Assembly: GCF_017876165.1 (NCBI RefSeq)
Contig: NZ_JAGINQ010000032.1
Span: 1 to 60,066, forward strand
Source of the DNA: Azospirillum soli
GTDB taxonomy: Bacteria > Pseudomonadota > Alphaproteobacteria > Azospirillales > Azospirillaceae
Reading direction: 5' to 3'
DNA: 60,066 bases
The notes below the pieces were generated by a model. That model was not told the origin of the DNA. It was given only the letters and a program-made list of their open reading frames with translations, and searched no databases. Below are positions 50,638 through 58,964 of this stretch, piece by piece (the stretch's first letter is position 1; the number at the start of each line of letters is the position of its first letter). Position numbers and translations under genes: made by a program.

Positions 50638-51702
50638 TCACACCGTTTTCGTCACCTTGCTCAGCGCCGGGGGATTGTCGGGGTCAAGGCCACGGTCCAC
50701 GGCGGCGTCGGCGGCCAGCCGGTAGAACGCTTGCGCGGTCGCCAGTGGGTCGAGCATCGGGTGCAGCGGGGCCGGCAAGGGCAGGGGCGTGTGGGCGAGG
50801 TCCAGCGCTTCGGGCAGGGCGGAGGCCACCAGCAGGTGCGCGCCCTGGTCGCGCAGGCGGTGGGCGACGTCGAGGACGCCGGGCAGGGTCTCGTCCCTCT
50901 GCGCCAGCAGCAGCACGGGGAAGCCGTCGTGGACCAGCGCCACGGGGCCATGCAGAAGCTCCGCCGCGCTCAGCGCCTCGGCGTGCAGCAGGCAGGTTTC
51001 CTTCAGCTTGGTCGCCATCTCCTGCGCTACGGGGAAACCGTAGCCACGCGCCGTCACCAGCATGGACCGGGCGCGGGCCAGGACCGGGCGGGCCGCCGAC
51101 CAGTCGGCGGACGCGGCTTGGCGCAGCCGGTCGGGCAGGGCGGCGAGCGCGCTGTCGAAAGCTGGATCCGGGGGGGCCGGATCCGGCCGCCACGCGGCGA
51201 CCAGCGACGCAGAGGCGGACAGGCTGCACAGAAAGCTCTTGGTCGCGGCGACCGACCGTTCCGGGCCGGCCAGCAGCGGCAGGACATGCTCGGCGGCGTG
51301 GGCGAGGGGGGAGTCCTCCTCGTTGACCAGGGCCAGCGTGACGGCACCGGCCGCGCGGGCATGCTCGACCACGGCGCGGAGGTCGGGGCTCTGGCCGGAC
51401 TGGGAGACGGTCAGGACCAGCGCGTCCTTCAGTCGCAAATGGGCGCCGTAGAGCGTGACGGAGGAAGGCGCCGCCGGCCCGGTGACGAGGCCGAGGGCGG
51501 TCTCGAACAGGGCGCGGGCGTAGTTCGCGGCGTGGCCGGAGCTGCCGCGCGCCACCGTCACGGCAAAGGCCGGCGGACGGGCGCGAAGCGTCTCGGACAG
51601 TTGGGCGAGGCGGGGTGCGTTGGCGGCGAGTTGCGCCGCGATCCGGTCGGGGGACGACAGCGCCTCGGCCCGCATGAGGCTGGCGGGCGGGTGATCGGAC
51701 AT
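50638..51702 (-). CDS. SIS-domain sugar isomerase/deaminase (GlmS-C or NagB-II like)
   Basis: A 354-residue protein with two SIS domains like the isomerase half of GlmS but no glutaminase domain. VARGSSGHAANYARALFE and LTVSQSGQSPDL bind the sugar phosphate. SVAATKSFLCSLSA and KLKETCLLHAEALSAAELLHGP match the second half, and the C-terminal SKVTKTV is the typical GlmS-like tail. Proteins of this build act as glucosamine-6-phosphate deaminases (NagB-II) or related amino-sugar isomerases. No nag genes are visible beside it, so the substrate is inferred. A repeat cluster lies just upstream and may be its operator. Confidence 0.85.
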   Translation of the reverse strand: MSDHPPASLMRAEALSSPDRIAAQLAANAPRLAQLSETLRARPPAFAVTVARGSSGHAANYARALFETALGLVTGPAAPSSVTLYGAHLRLKDALVLTVSQSGQSPDLRAVVEHARAAGAVTLALVNEEDSPLAHAAEHVLPLLAGPERSVAATKSFLCSLSASASLVAAWRPDPAPPDPAFDSALAALPDRLRQAASADWSAARPVLARARSMLVTARGYGFPVAQEMATKLKETCLLHAEALSAAELLHGPVALVHDGFPVLLLAQRDETLPGVLDVAHRLRDQGAHLLVASALPEALDLAHTPLPLPAPLHPMLDPLATAQAFYRLAADAAVDRGLDPDNPPALSKVTKTV

Positions 51703-51720
51703 GATGAAGCCAAGTCCCTG

Positions 51721-51868
51721 TTCGTAGTCTTGTGGCCGTATTCTTGTGGAAGGCAGGGTAGACCATTCCCGCGCCGCTGGGCAGAGCGCGGGTGTCGCGG
51801 GCGCTGGTCCGTCCGGTGAACCGCGTTCGTAGTCTTGTGGCCGTATTCTTGTGGCCGCAGTCTTGTGG
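51721..51868. repeat. CTTGTGGCCG repeat cluster, candidate operator
   Basis: An identical 29-bp sequence occurs at 51721-51749 and 51826-51854, beginning TTCGTAGTCTTGTGGCCG. Each holds two copies of a 14-bp unit with core TCTTGTGG, and a fifth unit follows at 51855-51868. The cluster lies directly upstream of the SIS gene (start 51702) and downstream of the LuxR-type regulator stop (51887). Confidence 0.6.
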
Positions 51869-51886
51869 CGCTCCCGGCTGGGGGGC

Positions 51887-52681
51887 TTACACGAACAGCC
51901 CGGCGCGGGCGGCGGCCATGGTGACCTGAGTGCGGTTGCGGGCCTTCAACTGCTGCATGATGGCGCGGACATGCACCTTCACCGTCCCTTCCAAAACGCC
52001 CAGCTCGCGGGCGATCTCCTTGTTCGACTGGCCGGCAATCAGCAGGCGCAGAACTTCCTGCTGGCGGTCGGTTAGGGCGCCCAGCCATTCGGCGGCGGAG
52101 CGCGTGGCGGTGCCGCCGGGCGATGGGGGCCGTTCCATGGGAGACGGCGATATGGGAAGCGGCGGAGGTATCGGGGCCGCACTGGGGGGTATCGGGCGTG
52201 GGGCGTAGGTGCCGCCGTTCAGGACCAGCGGAAGCGCGTGTTCCAGCACGTCGGCGTTGCACCATTTCGGCAGGAAGCCGCTGGCCCCGGCCCCAATGCA
52301 GTCGCCGACGATGGTGGGGTCGGACGAGCCGGTGATGACCAGGACGGGCACCGTCCCGATGGCCTCCAGCATGAGACGCAGGCCGGGCAGCCCTTCGGCG
52401 TCGGGCAGGCCCAGGTCGTAGATGACCGCCGAGAGCGTGCCTGCCTCGCGCACGATTTGCAGGGCTTCGGTCAGGCTGCCGGCCTCGAAGATGAGCGCGT
52501 CGGGAAAGCGGGTGAGGATGGTCAGGGCAAGACCGCGCCGCAGCAGCGCGTGATCGTCGACCAGCAGGATGCGGGAAGCCGGGACGGTCTCCGGCGATTG
52601 TGTGTCGTTGGCCGTCAGGCCTGATGAATGCCGGACTGTGCCCGGGACTGCGCCATGTCCGTCCGGTGTGCGTCTCTGCAC
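51887..52681 (-). CDS. LuxR/NarL-family response regulator
   Basis: A 264-residue two-domain regulator. The receiver domain starts at RILLVDDHALLRRGLAL, with the phosphoacceptor Asp in VIYDLGLPD and the switch region VLVITGSS and FLPKW. An unusual Pro-rich linker follows (PIPPSAAPIPPPLPISPSP), then the C-terminal LuxR helix-turn-helix (LTDRQQEVLRLLIAGQSNKEIARELG, GTVKVHVRAIMQQL). No histidine kinase is adjacent, so its partner is elsewhere. GTG 52681 follows GGGAGGG; ATG 52723 is possible but lacks such a site. It may regulate the SIS gene 184 bp downstream through the repeat cluster, which is an inference. Confidence 0.87.
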   Translation of the reverse strand: MQRRTPDGHGAVPGTVRHSSGLTANDTQSPETVPASRILLVDDHALLRRGLALTILTRFPDALIFEAGSLTEALQIVREAGTLSAVIYDLGLPDAEGLPGLRLMLEAIGTVPVLVITGSSDPTIVGDCIGAGASGFLPKWCNADVLEHALPLVLNGGTYAPRPIPPSAAPIPPPLPISPSPMERPPSPGGTATRSAAEWLGALTDRQQEVLRLLIAGQSNKEIARELGVLEGTVKVHVRAIMQQLKARNRTQVTMAAARAGLFV

Positions 52682-53086
52682 CGCGGTCCCTCCCTCTTTC
52701 TTTGTCCAGCTGCGCTGGGGCACACCGACCCGTGCGGCGCGCCCGGCGGGTCGCAGTGCTCCGAAAACAGGCGGATTCAGAATGCGTTGTCTCCCAAATG
52801 GACCTGTTCGGACGGGGGAAAGGGCGGGCGCGCTTCAGCAGCGCGCCCGCGAGGCCGATGAGGTCAGCAGGAGAGGAGCAGGAGTGTTCTTGCCACCGGA
52901 ACCTGGAGGAATCCCCGGCGGGACGCCTTCAGGGGTGGGCGGGACGCTTGGGGAAGCGAGGCGCGATCTCTCGTCGATCTCTCGTCGGAAAGGACGCCGT
53001 GGACTGTCCCGCCCACCGCTCATCAGAACAGCGGCACCGGGAACAAGGCATCCTGAACCGAACGCCTTATGCCGGTGGGGATAGGC
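52682..53086. other. Intergenic region with a 10-bp-stem hairpin
   Basis: No gene is supported in this 405-bp stretch. GCGGGCGCGC (52824-52833) and GCGCGCCCGC (52841-52850) form a perfect hairpin with a 7-bp loop and no T-run. It lies about 240 bp after the ygiQ stop (minus) and upstream of the response regulator, so it may be a weak terminator. The regulator's promoter must be in the left part. Confidence 0.4.
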
Positions 53087-55180
53087 CTATGCCCGACGAC
53101 CAGAGGGCTTGCCGCCCGGCTTTTGCGGCTTCAGGGGTCGGCGGCCCTTGCCGGCCTGCTGGGTGTAGAAGGTCTGGCCGGGGCGCGGCTTCGGCCCGTC
53201 GCTCTTGGTCCCCGCCTTTGCGGTGGTGCCGGCGGGCTGCCACGCGGGGATCAGCTGCTGTTCGCCGGGGCCGATCAGGTCGGCGCGGCCCATGCGCTTC
53301 AGCGCGTCGCGCAGGATCGGCCAGTTCTCCGGATCGTGGTAGCGCAGGAAGGCCTTGTGCAGGCGGCGCTGCTTCAGCCCCTTGGCCGAGAAAACCTCTT
53401 CGGAGCCGGTGCGGCGCACGGGGCGGAGCGGGTTGCGCTCGCTGTGGTACATGGCGGTGGCCAGCGACATGGGCGAGGGCAGGAAGGTCTGCACCTGATC
53501 GGCCTTGAAGCCGTTCCGCTTCAGCCACAGGGCGAGGTTCATCATGTCCTCGTCCGTGGTGCCGGGGTGGGCGGCGATGAAGTAGGGGATCAGGTACAGC
53601 TTCTTGCCGGCGTCCTTCGCGGCCTTTTCGAACATGGCCTTGAAGCGGTCGTAGGTGCCGATGCCCGGCTTCATCATCTTCGACAGCGGACCGGTTTCGG
53701 TGTGCTCCGGCGCGATCTTCAGGTAGCCGCCGACGTGGTGGGTGACCAGTTCCTTCACATACTCCGGGCTCTTGACCGCGAGGTCGTAGCGCAGGCCCGA
53801 AGCGATGTTGATCTTCTTCACGCCGGGAATGGCGCGCGCCTTGCGGTAGAGCTGGATCAGCGAGGAATGGTCGGTGTTCAGATTCTTGCATACGTCCGGA
53901 TAGACGCAGGACGGACGGCGGCAGACCTTCTCGATCTCCTTGTCCTTGCAGGCCATGCGGTACATGTTCGCGGTCGGCCCGCCCATGTCGGAGATGACGC
54001 CGGTGAAGCCCTTCACCTTGTCGCGGATCTCCTCGATTTCCTTGAGGATGGAGCCTTCGGAGCGGCTCTGGATGATGCGGCCCTCATGTTCGGTGATGGA
54101 GCAGAAGGAGCAGCCGCCGAAGCAGCCGCGCATGATGTTGACCGAGAAGCGGATCATCTCCCACGCCGGGATGCGCGCGTCGCCGTAGGACGGGTGCGGC
54201 GCGCGGGCGTAGGGCAGGCCGTAGACGCCGTCCATCTCCGCCGTGGTCAGCGGGATCGGCGGCGGCGTCAGCCACACCTCGCGGTCGCCGTGGCGCTGGA
54301 CCAGGGCGCGGGCGTTGCCGGGGTTGCTCTCCTGGTGCAGCACGCGCGACGCGTGGGCGTAGAGGGTCTTGTCCTCGGTCACCTGTTCGAAGGAGGGCAG
54401 GCGGACGACGGTGCGCTCGGCCCCTTCGGCGCGCGGGGTGGCCGGGGTCAGCTCGTCGATGCTGCTTGAATCGATGACGGTCCAGCCGTCGGGGACGGCG
54501 TTGCGGATGATCGCCGTGCCGCGGATGTCGTCCATCTCGCGCGGGCGCTGGCCGTCGGCGATGCGGCGCGCGACCTCCACGATGGCGCGTTCGGCGTTGC
54601 CGTAGCAGAGGATGTCGGCCTTGGCGTCCACGATGATGGAGCGGCGGATCTTCTCGCTCCAATGGTCGTACTGGGCGATGCGGCGCAAGGACGCCTCAAT
54701 GCCGCCCAGCACGATGGGCACGTCCTTGTAGGCTTCGCGGCAGCGCTGGGCGTAGACGATGACCGCGCGGTCGGGGCGCTTTCCGCCCTCGTCGTTCGGC
54801 GTGTAGCTGTCGTTGCTGCGAATGCGGCGGTCGGCCGTGTAGCGGTTCACCATGGAGTCCATGTTGCCGCCGGTCACGCCGAAGAACAGGTTGGGCTTGC
54901 CCAGCGCCTTGAACGGCTCCGCGCTGTTCCAGTCCGGCTGCGCGATGATGCCGACGCGGAAGCCCTGCGCCTCCAGCAGGCGGCCGATGATCGCCATGCC
55001 GAAGCTGGGGTGGTCCACATAGGCGTCGCCCGTCACCACGATGATGTCGCAGCTGTCCCAGCCGAGCCGATCCATCTCCGCCCGCGTCATGGGCAGGAAG
55101 GGGGCAGGCTTGCGGGTCTCCGTCCTGAATTTCGGGAAGGAGAAGATGTTGGGAGCGGTCATCTGCATGGCGCCAGTCAT
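53087..55180 (-). CDS. YgiQ-family radical SAM protein
   Basis: A 697-residue YgiQ-type protein. The N-terminal region (GWDSCDIIVVTGDAYVDHPSFG) is highly conserved in the family. The radical SAM cluster motif appears as GCFGGCSFC near residue 345, with ITEHEGRIIQSRS after it, and a C-terminal region includes EVFSAKGLKQRRLHKAF, also typical. A further Cys-rich element (CRRPSCVYPDVCKNL) may bind another cluster. The reaction of YgiQ is not established. The C-terminus is a basic Lys/Pro-rich tail. It is monocistronic and divergent from the ferritin-like cassette. Confidence 0.92.
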   Translation of the reverse strand: MTGAMQMTAPNIFSFPKFRTETRKPAPFLPMTRAEMDRLGWDSCDIIVVTGDAYVDHPSFGMAIIGRLLEAQGFRVGIIAQPDWNSAEPFKALGKPNLFFGVTGGNMDSMVNRYTADRRIRSNDSYTPNDEGGKRPDRAVIVYAQRCREAYKDVPIVLGGIEASLRRIAQYDHWSEKIRRSIIVDAKADILCYGNAERAIVEVARRIADGQRPREMDDIRGTAIIRNAVPDGWTVIDSSSIDELTPATPRAEGAERTVVRLPSFEQVTEDKTLYAHASRVLHQESNPGNARALVQRHGDREVWLTPPPIPLTTAEMDGVYGLPYARAPHPSYGDARIPAWEMIRFSVNIMRGCFGGCSFCSITEHEGRIIQSRSEGSILKEIEEIRDKVKGFTGVISDMGGPTANMYRMACKDKEIEKVCRRPSCVYPDVCKNLNTDHSSLIQLYRKARAIPGVKKINIASGLRYDLAVKSPEYVKELVTHHVGGYLKIAPEHTETGPLSKMMKPGIGTYDRFKAMFEKAAKDAGKKLYLIPYFIAAHPGTTDEDMMNLALWLKRNGFKADQVQTFLPSPMSLATAMYHSERNPLRPVRRTGSEEVFSAKGLKQRRLHKAFLRYHDPENWPILRDALKRMGRADLIGPGEQQLIPAWQPAGTTAKAGTKSDGPKPRPGQTFYTQQAGKGRRPLKPQKPGGKPSGRRA

Positions 55181-55333
55181 AAACGGTTCGGTCCGCGATT
55201 CCTATAGCGGTCCGCTCGGATATTGGTCGCCGCTAGTTGGGAACGGGGGGAGCGCGCCACAAGAGGGGAACGGGGGTGGCGGTACCCTGTTGGGACGGAG
55301 GAGACCAGAAGCCCAACAGACAGGAGGCCCGGC

Positions 55334-55642
55334 ATGAGTCCCGACAAGCGGCACGGCGACCAGCGGGATGAACCGCTCGATATTCCGACGACCCGCGATG
55401 ACCATTCCACCGACTTGGAGAAAGGCGGCTTCCAGAACGTCGAAGGGCCTGGTGCCCGGCGCGGGGAACGCGGCATCTCCAGCGCCCCCGGCAGCGAGGA
55501 GGCCCGCGCGCTCGACCGGGGCGAGGAGGCGGACGAGCTTGAGCAGCGCGGGCTCGACGTCGGGCCAGGCGTGGACTCAGCGACGACCGGCAGCCCGAAC
55601 GCCCCGACCACCGGCACCGGCAAGCAGGGCGGGGTCACATGA
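55334..55642 (+). CDS. Small hydrophilic, probably disordered protein
   Basis: A 102-residue protein with no hydrophobic core, rich in Asp, Glu, Gly and Arg (for example DIPTTRDDHSTDLEKGG and ERGISSAPGSEEARALDRG). It resembles small stress-related hydrophilic proteins but matches no named family I know. CAGGAGG precedes ATG 55334. It overlaps the ferritin-like gene by four bases (ATGA), so the two are coupled. The third gene at 56287 encodes another small hydrophilic protein of similar style. Confidence 0.65.
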   Translation: MSPDKRHGDQRDEPLDIPTTRDDHSTDLEKGGFQNVEGPGARRGERGISSAPGSEEARALDRGEEADELEQRGLDVGPGVDSATTGSPNAPTTGTGKQGGVT

Positions 55643-56250
55643 CGAGGATGTTGGGAACGAGGATGCTGGTCGAGCGGACGGCGCCGGACGCGGCGGCCCT
55701 CCAGGCGGAGCTGACCGACCTGCTGCAACTGGAGCATGACGCTCTGCCCGCCTATTCGGTGGCGATCATGGCCCTGCACGACGCCCGCCTGCGGGAGGAG
55801 TTGCGCGCCCATCGCGCCGACCATGAGCGGCACGTGGAGGACCTGTCCGCCCTGATTCGCGCGCGGGGCGGCATTCCCCTGCGGTTGCCGCACATGCCCA
55901 CGGGCCTGTTCAAGCTGGCGGTGCAGGCGGCCGGCGCGCCGGGCGGCGACCGCGCGGTGCTGCTGGCCTTCGTCTCCAACGAATGGCAGTCGCAGGAAAA
56001 GTACGCCCGCCACGCCGCCCGCCCGCACGATCCGGAGGTCGCCGCCCTGCTGCGTCGGCATGCCGACGACGAGGCGCGGCACTACGCCTGGGCGCTGGAC
56101 GCACTGGAGGCGATGGGCTGCGGCACCGGCACACCGGTCGGCCGGATGACGAAGGCCTTCGCGCGCTTCCACGGCTCCACCGCCGACGCGGTCGAGGCCG
56201 CCGGGCGTGTCGCCCTGGAAACGGTGGTGCGGACCCTGCGCGCGGCGTGA
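55639..56250 (+). CDS. Ferritin-like four-helix protein
   Basis: A 203-residue helical protein of the ferritin-like superfamily. It shows repeated metal-ligand patterns: QLEHDALPAYSVAIMALHD, HRADHERHVEDLSALI, NEWQSQEKYARHA and HADDEARHYAWALDALE. These give the Glu/His pairs of a di-iron four-helix bundle. A conserved C-terminal helix follows. It may bind iron or protect against oxidative stress; the substrate is not known. Its start overlaps the upstream small gene's stop. A further small hydrophilic gene lies 36 bp downstream, suggesting a three-gene stress operon. Confidence 0.78.
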   Translation: MTRMLGTRMLVERTAPDAAALQAELTDLLQLEHDALPAYSVAIMALHDARLREELRAHRADHERHVEDLSALIRARGGIPLRLPHMPTGLFKLAVQAAGAPGGDRAVLLAFVSNEWQSQEKYARHAARPHDPEVAALLRRHADDEARHYAWALDALEAMGCGTGTPVGRMTKAFARFHGSTADAVEAAGRVALETVVRTLRAA

Positions 56251-56286
56251 GCGTTTCACCATGGAACGATCAATGTGAGGGACCTC

Positions 56287-56493
56287 ATGGCAGAGACACC
56301 GCAGAACCAGAAACCGGAGAACCAGAAGCTCAAGGACGACAGCGCCGCCGGGACCGAAGCCCCGATGGAGGACCGCAGCAAGACCCCCGGCGACGGCGCC
56401 TTGCAGGATGCCGTTCCCGCCGGTCTGTCGTCGGATGAACTGCGCAAGCGCGCCGAGGACACCGAGGGGTCGGTTCAGCCGGGCACGGGCTGA
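56287..56493 (+). CDS. Small hydrophilic protein
   Basis: A 68-residue, very polar protein rich in Gln, Lys, Asp and Pro (MAETPQNQKPENQKLKDDS) with a short C-terminal helix (LSSDELRKRAED). Probably disordered. GAGGGAC precedes ATG 56287; GTG 56275 is an alternative start. It ends 6 bp before the 24-bp palindrome. Function unknown; association with the ferritin-like gene suggests stress expression. Confidence 0.55.
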   Translation: MAETPQNQKPENQKLKDDSAAGTEAPMEDRSKTPGDGALQDAVPAGLSSDELRKRAEDTEGSVQPGTG

Positions 56494-56498
56494 CGCCG

Positions 56499-56522
56499 TC
56501 ATCATACGACGTCGTATGATGA
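56499..56522. promoter_or_regulatory. 24-bp perfect palindrome, candidate parS or terminator
   Basis: The central 20 bp ATCATACGACGTCGTATGAT are fully palindromic, and two more base pairs extend each side. It sits in the 62-bp gap between convergent genes. Lack of a loop and T-run argues against a normal terminator. Half of it (GACGTCGTATGA) recurs before parA at 33682-33693, which makes a ParB site or a shared operator possible. Confidence 0.5.
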
Positions 56523-56555
56523 AGCCGCGCCGTCCGAAATCGCCGAGGTTCGGGA

Positions 56556-57503
56556 TTATCGGGCGGCGTGGCGCGAGGACACCGCTTCGAACAGGGGACC
56601 TTGCGGGTCGGCGAAGGGAGCGACGATCCCGGCGGCGAGTTCCTGGGGCGCTTCCAGCCGTTCGCTGCGGGGCAGGGGGCGGTCGAACCGCTCCGTCCAC
56701 AGAACGGCGCCGGATGATTGGTCCGTCAGGTGGACCAGGACGCGCGCCTTGTCCTCCCAGACCAGAAGGCTGCCGGTCAGGCGCAATTCCGGTGTCGAGG
56801 CGGTCGTCGTTCTCGGCAGGTCCAGATGCACGGCAAGGCCGGCGCGGTTGGACAGCCCGCGCAACAGTTCGTCGGTCAGGACCGCCGCCATGGCTTCGGC
56901 GTCGGGCACCTCGCCCAGGGCGCGGAAGGGAACCACCAGGATGCCGGTGTGCCGTGGCGGCAGGGCGAGCGCCAGCGCTTCCTCCGGCGCGGGGTCCGGC
57001 GGCTTGCCGGAGGCGGACAGCAGACCCGCCGCGCCGAAGGCGAGCAGGAGGGCAATCCCGGCGGCGAGCACCGGCCGCTTGTGGAAGGCCCGTCGGGCGA
57101 TGAGCGGGGCGGCGGGCGCGCCCTCGATTGGAACAGGAACGGCCGTGGCCTCGAAGGTCGGGGCGTAGCCGCCCTTGGGGATGGCGATGCGGATGGGATC
57201 GTCGCGGCCGGCGGTCAGGTAGTAATGTTCCAGGCTGCGGCGCAGGCGGCCGGCCTCCAGCCGCACGATGGGATCGGACTGCGGGTCGAAGCTGGCGTCG
57301 CGGTTGAAGACGCTGACGGCGATGCAGTAGGCCTTGATCTGCTGCGTCCGCCCGGCCAGGGACTCCTCCACCACATAGCGCAGGAAGCGCCGGTTGCGCT
57401 CCGACGCGTCGAACTGGTCGTTGGCCAGGATGCGGTCGAGCTGCGCGCGGATGGCGCGCTCATCCAACGTCCAGGACGGTATGGGGGGCGTGCCGTCGGC
57501 CAT
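56556..57503 (-). CDS. Membrane-anchored winged-helix-like regulator
   Basis: A 315-residue protein. The N-terminal 110 residues (ASERNRRFLRYVVEESLAGR, FDPQSDPIVRLEAGRLRRSLEHYY, RIAIPKGGYAP) form a winged-helix-like module seen in many proteobacterial cyclase/TPR-associated regulators. One membrane helix follows (VLAAGIALLLAFGAAGLL). The periplasmic part (TGILVVPFRALGEVPDAEAMAAVLTDELLRGL...TGSLLVWEDKARVLVHLTD) resembles the TolB-N/FlgO-like sensor region. It lacks the usual TPR or cyclase part. A CadC-like membrane regulator role is likely; targets are unknown. Confidence 0.75.
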   Translation of the reverse strand: MADGTPPIPSWTLDERAIRAQLDRILANDQFDASERNRRFLRYVVEESLAGRTQQIKAYCIAVSVFNRDASFDPQSDPIVRLEAGRLRRSLEHYYLTAGRDDPIRIAIPKGGYAPTFEATAVPVPIEGAPAAPLIARRAFHKRPVLAAGIALLLAFGAAGLLSASGKPPDPAPEEALALALPPRHTGILVVPFRALGEVPDAEAMAAVLTDELLRGLSNRAGLAVHLDLPRTTTASTPELRLTGSLLVWEDKARVLVHLTDQSSGAVLWTERFDRPLPRSERLEAPQELAAGIVAPFADPQGPLFEAVSSRHAAR

Positions 57504-57924
57504 CCGGTCGTCTTTCGGAACGTGAAAAGAAGCTTGGGCGTGGGTTCGTCGCGAAATATCGTGCCGTGGGAAAGTATTGTTTCACCGCTTTGGCTGCTCT
57601 GTCCATCCCGATATTGCGGTTGTGATCGGCCATTATTGGAAAAATCAGGGATGATCCTCGAACGATTGGAGATGATCCTTACCCCATTGTTGAGGGTGCC
57701 GGCCCGAAGTCGTTCGGCGTCGCGCGGGGCTGGGCCAAGGGTATGTTACCGTACGTGACTTAACCCGTGGCGGATGGGCTGGCCAAAATGCCCCTTCCGC
57801 AGCGCGTTCGCGTGCCGGGACTGTGTCGCCGAGGACACGTTGCCTTGCGGATCGCGTTCCCGCAGGCCGACTTTTCCCGCCTTTCGCTGTTGCGGCATCG
57901 GTGAACCTTCAAGCCGGTGAGGAC
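57504..57924. other. Divergent intergenic region
   Basis: This 421-bp, AT-richer stretch has no supported gene. It must hold promoters for the membrane regulator (minus) and the DUF882 gene (plus). GATGATCCT occurs twice (57650-57658 and 57671-57679), 21 bp or two helical turns apart, a possible operator. Confidence 0.4.
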
Positions 57925-58518
57925 ATGTCCCCCCAAACACCTCTTTCCAATCAAAAAACAACATTGTCGGGCGGTGCGGCGGTGTCGCGCCGGGGGCTTC
58001 TCGGGCTGGGCGCCGCCGTCGTCGCGATGGGCGTCGGCGGGGCGCGCCCGGCCGCCGCGTGGGAACCGGAGCCGGAGCGGGTGGTGCGCCTCTACAACTG
58101 CCAGACGGGAGAGATTTTTGACGGGGTCTACTGGGCCGAAGGGCGCCCGGTGGCCGAAGCGCTGGCGCGCATCGACTGGATCCTGCGCGATCACAGCAGC
58201 GACGACTGCCGCCGCATCGACCTCGCGCTGCTGCACCGGCTGTCGGCGATGCAGGAGAAGCTGGAATCCGAGCGGCCGTTCGAGGTGCTATCCGCCTTCC
58301 GCTCGCTGGAGACGAACCGGCGGCTGCTCGGCCAGGGCGCCTCGGTGACCAGCCTGCATCTGGAAGGGAAGGCGGTGGATCTGCGGCTGCCGGGGCGGCG
58401 CGCTTCGGACCTTTACAAATGCGCCCTGTCCTTCGGCAGCGGCGGGGCCGGCTGCTACCCCGGCCGGGGCTTCGTGCATGTGGACACCGGGCCGACGCGG
58501 CGCTGGGTCGGGGCGTGA
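57925..58518 (+). CDS. DUF882/YcbK-family peptidase, Tat-exported
   Basis: A 197-residue protein of the DUF882 (peptidase M15-like) family. The N-terminus carries a twin-arginine signal (VSRRGLLGLGAAVVAMG). The mature part has LYNCQTGEIFDGVYW and FEVLSAFRSLETN, then the zinc-site motif SLHLEGKAVDLRL and GFVHVDTGPTR, which give the His, Asp and His ligands. It is probably a periplasmic peptidoglycan endopeptidase or binding protein, as for MepK-like relatives. GGTGAGG precedes ATG 57925; an open frame from 57823 adds a leader that would bury the Tat signal. Confidence 0.87.
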   Translation: MSPQTPLSNQKTTLSGGAAVSRRGLLGLGAAVVAMGVGGARPAAAWEPEPERVVRLYNCQTGEIFDGVYWAEGRPVAEALARIDWILRDHSSDDCRRIDLALLHRLSAMQEKLESERPFEVLSAFRSLETNRRLLGQGASVTSLHLEGKAVDLRLPGRRASDLYKCALSFGSGGAGCYPGRGFVHVDTGPTRRWVGA

Positions 58519-58669
58519 ACGGGAAAAGCTGGCCATCCGATAGGGCGCCGTCCGTTGCGCCATGAGCCTTTCTACAGATGGATAGTAGGCCGTTGGCCTG
58601 ATTGTGGCCGGGGGTCGGGCTCTGTCACCATATCCGAAAAAAGAGAACAACGCTCTTTGGGAGGAGCCC

Positions 58670-58933
58670 ATGATGACCCCTTTTGACAATGCCACGCCTC
58701 TATCCGGCCGGCTGCACGTCCAGGCGGATCGCGCCCAGATGGCGCAGGCCCGGACGCTGGCCGGCTGGATCGCCCTGCTCGCCGAAGACCGTGGGCTGGA
58801 CGAGCGTGGCGTTGCCGATGCCACGGATCTCGACATCGAGGACGTGCGGGCCATCCTCAGCGGCGTCGTCTTCATGATGCCGCTTACGACGCTCGACCGC
58901 GCGCTGCGCCGCCTGGAAGGACGCGCGCATTAA
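58670..58933 (+). CDS. Small HTH-like protein, paralogue 1
   Basis: An 87-residue protein with a predicted helix-turn-helix: LAGWIALLAEDRGLDERGVADATDLDIEDVRAILSG-type layout, followed by PLTTLDRALRRLE. This is the Xre/Cro-like pattern in which a helical domain ends in a short helix. It is clearly related to the next gene. GGGAGGAG precedes ATG 58670. The pair may repress its own transcription or act as small regulators; targets are unknown. Confidence 0.65.
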   Translation: MMTPFDNATPLSGRLHVQADRAQMAQARTLAGWIALLAEDRGLDERGVADATDLDIEDVRAILSGVVFMMPLTTLDRALRRLEGRAH

Positions 58934-58964
58934 GCCTCAGGGCCGAAAGAAGGGAGAAAGTGCC

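Noticed and set aside
56499..56522. Rho-independent terminator
   Set aside because: The palindrome has no loop and no adjacent T-run on either strand, so a protein-binding site fits better.
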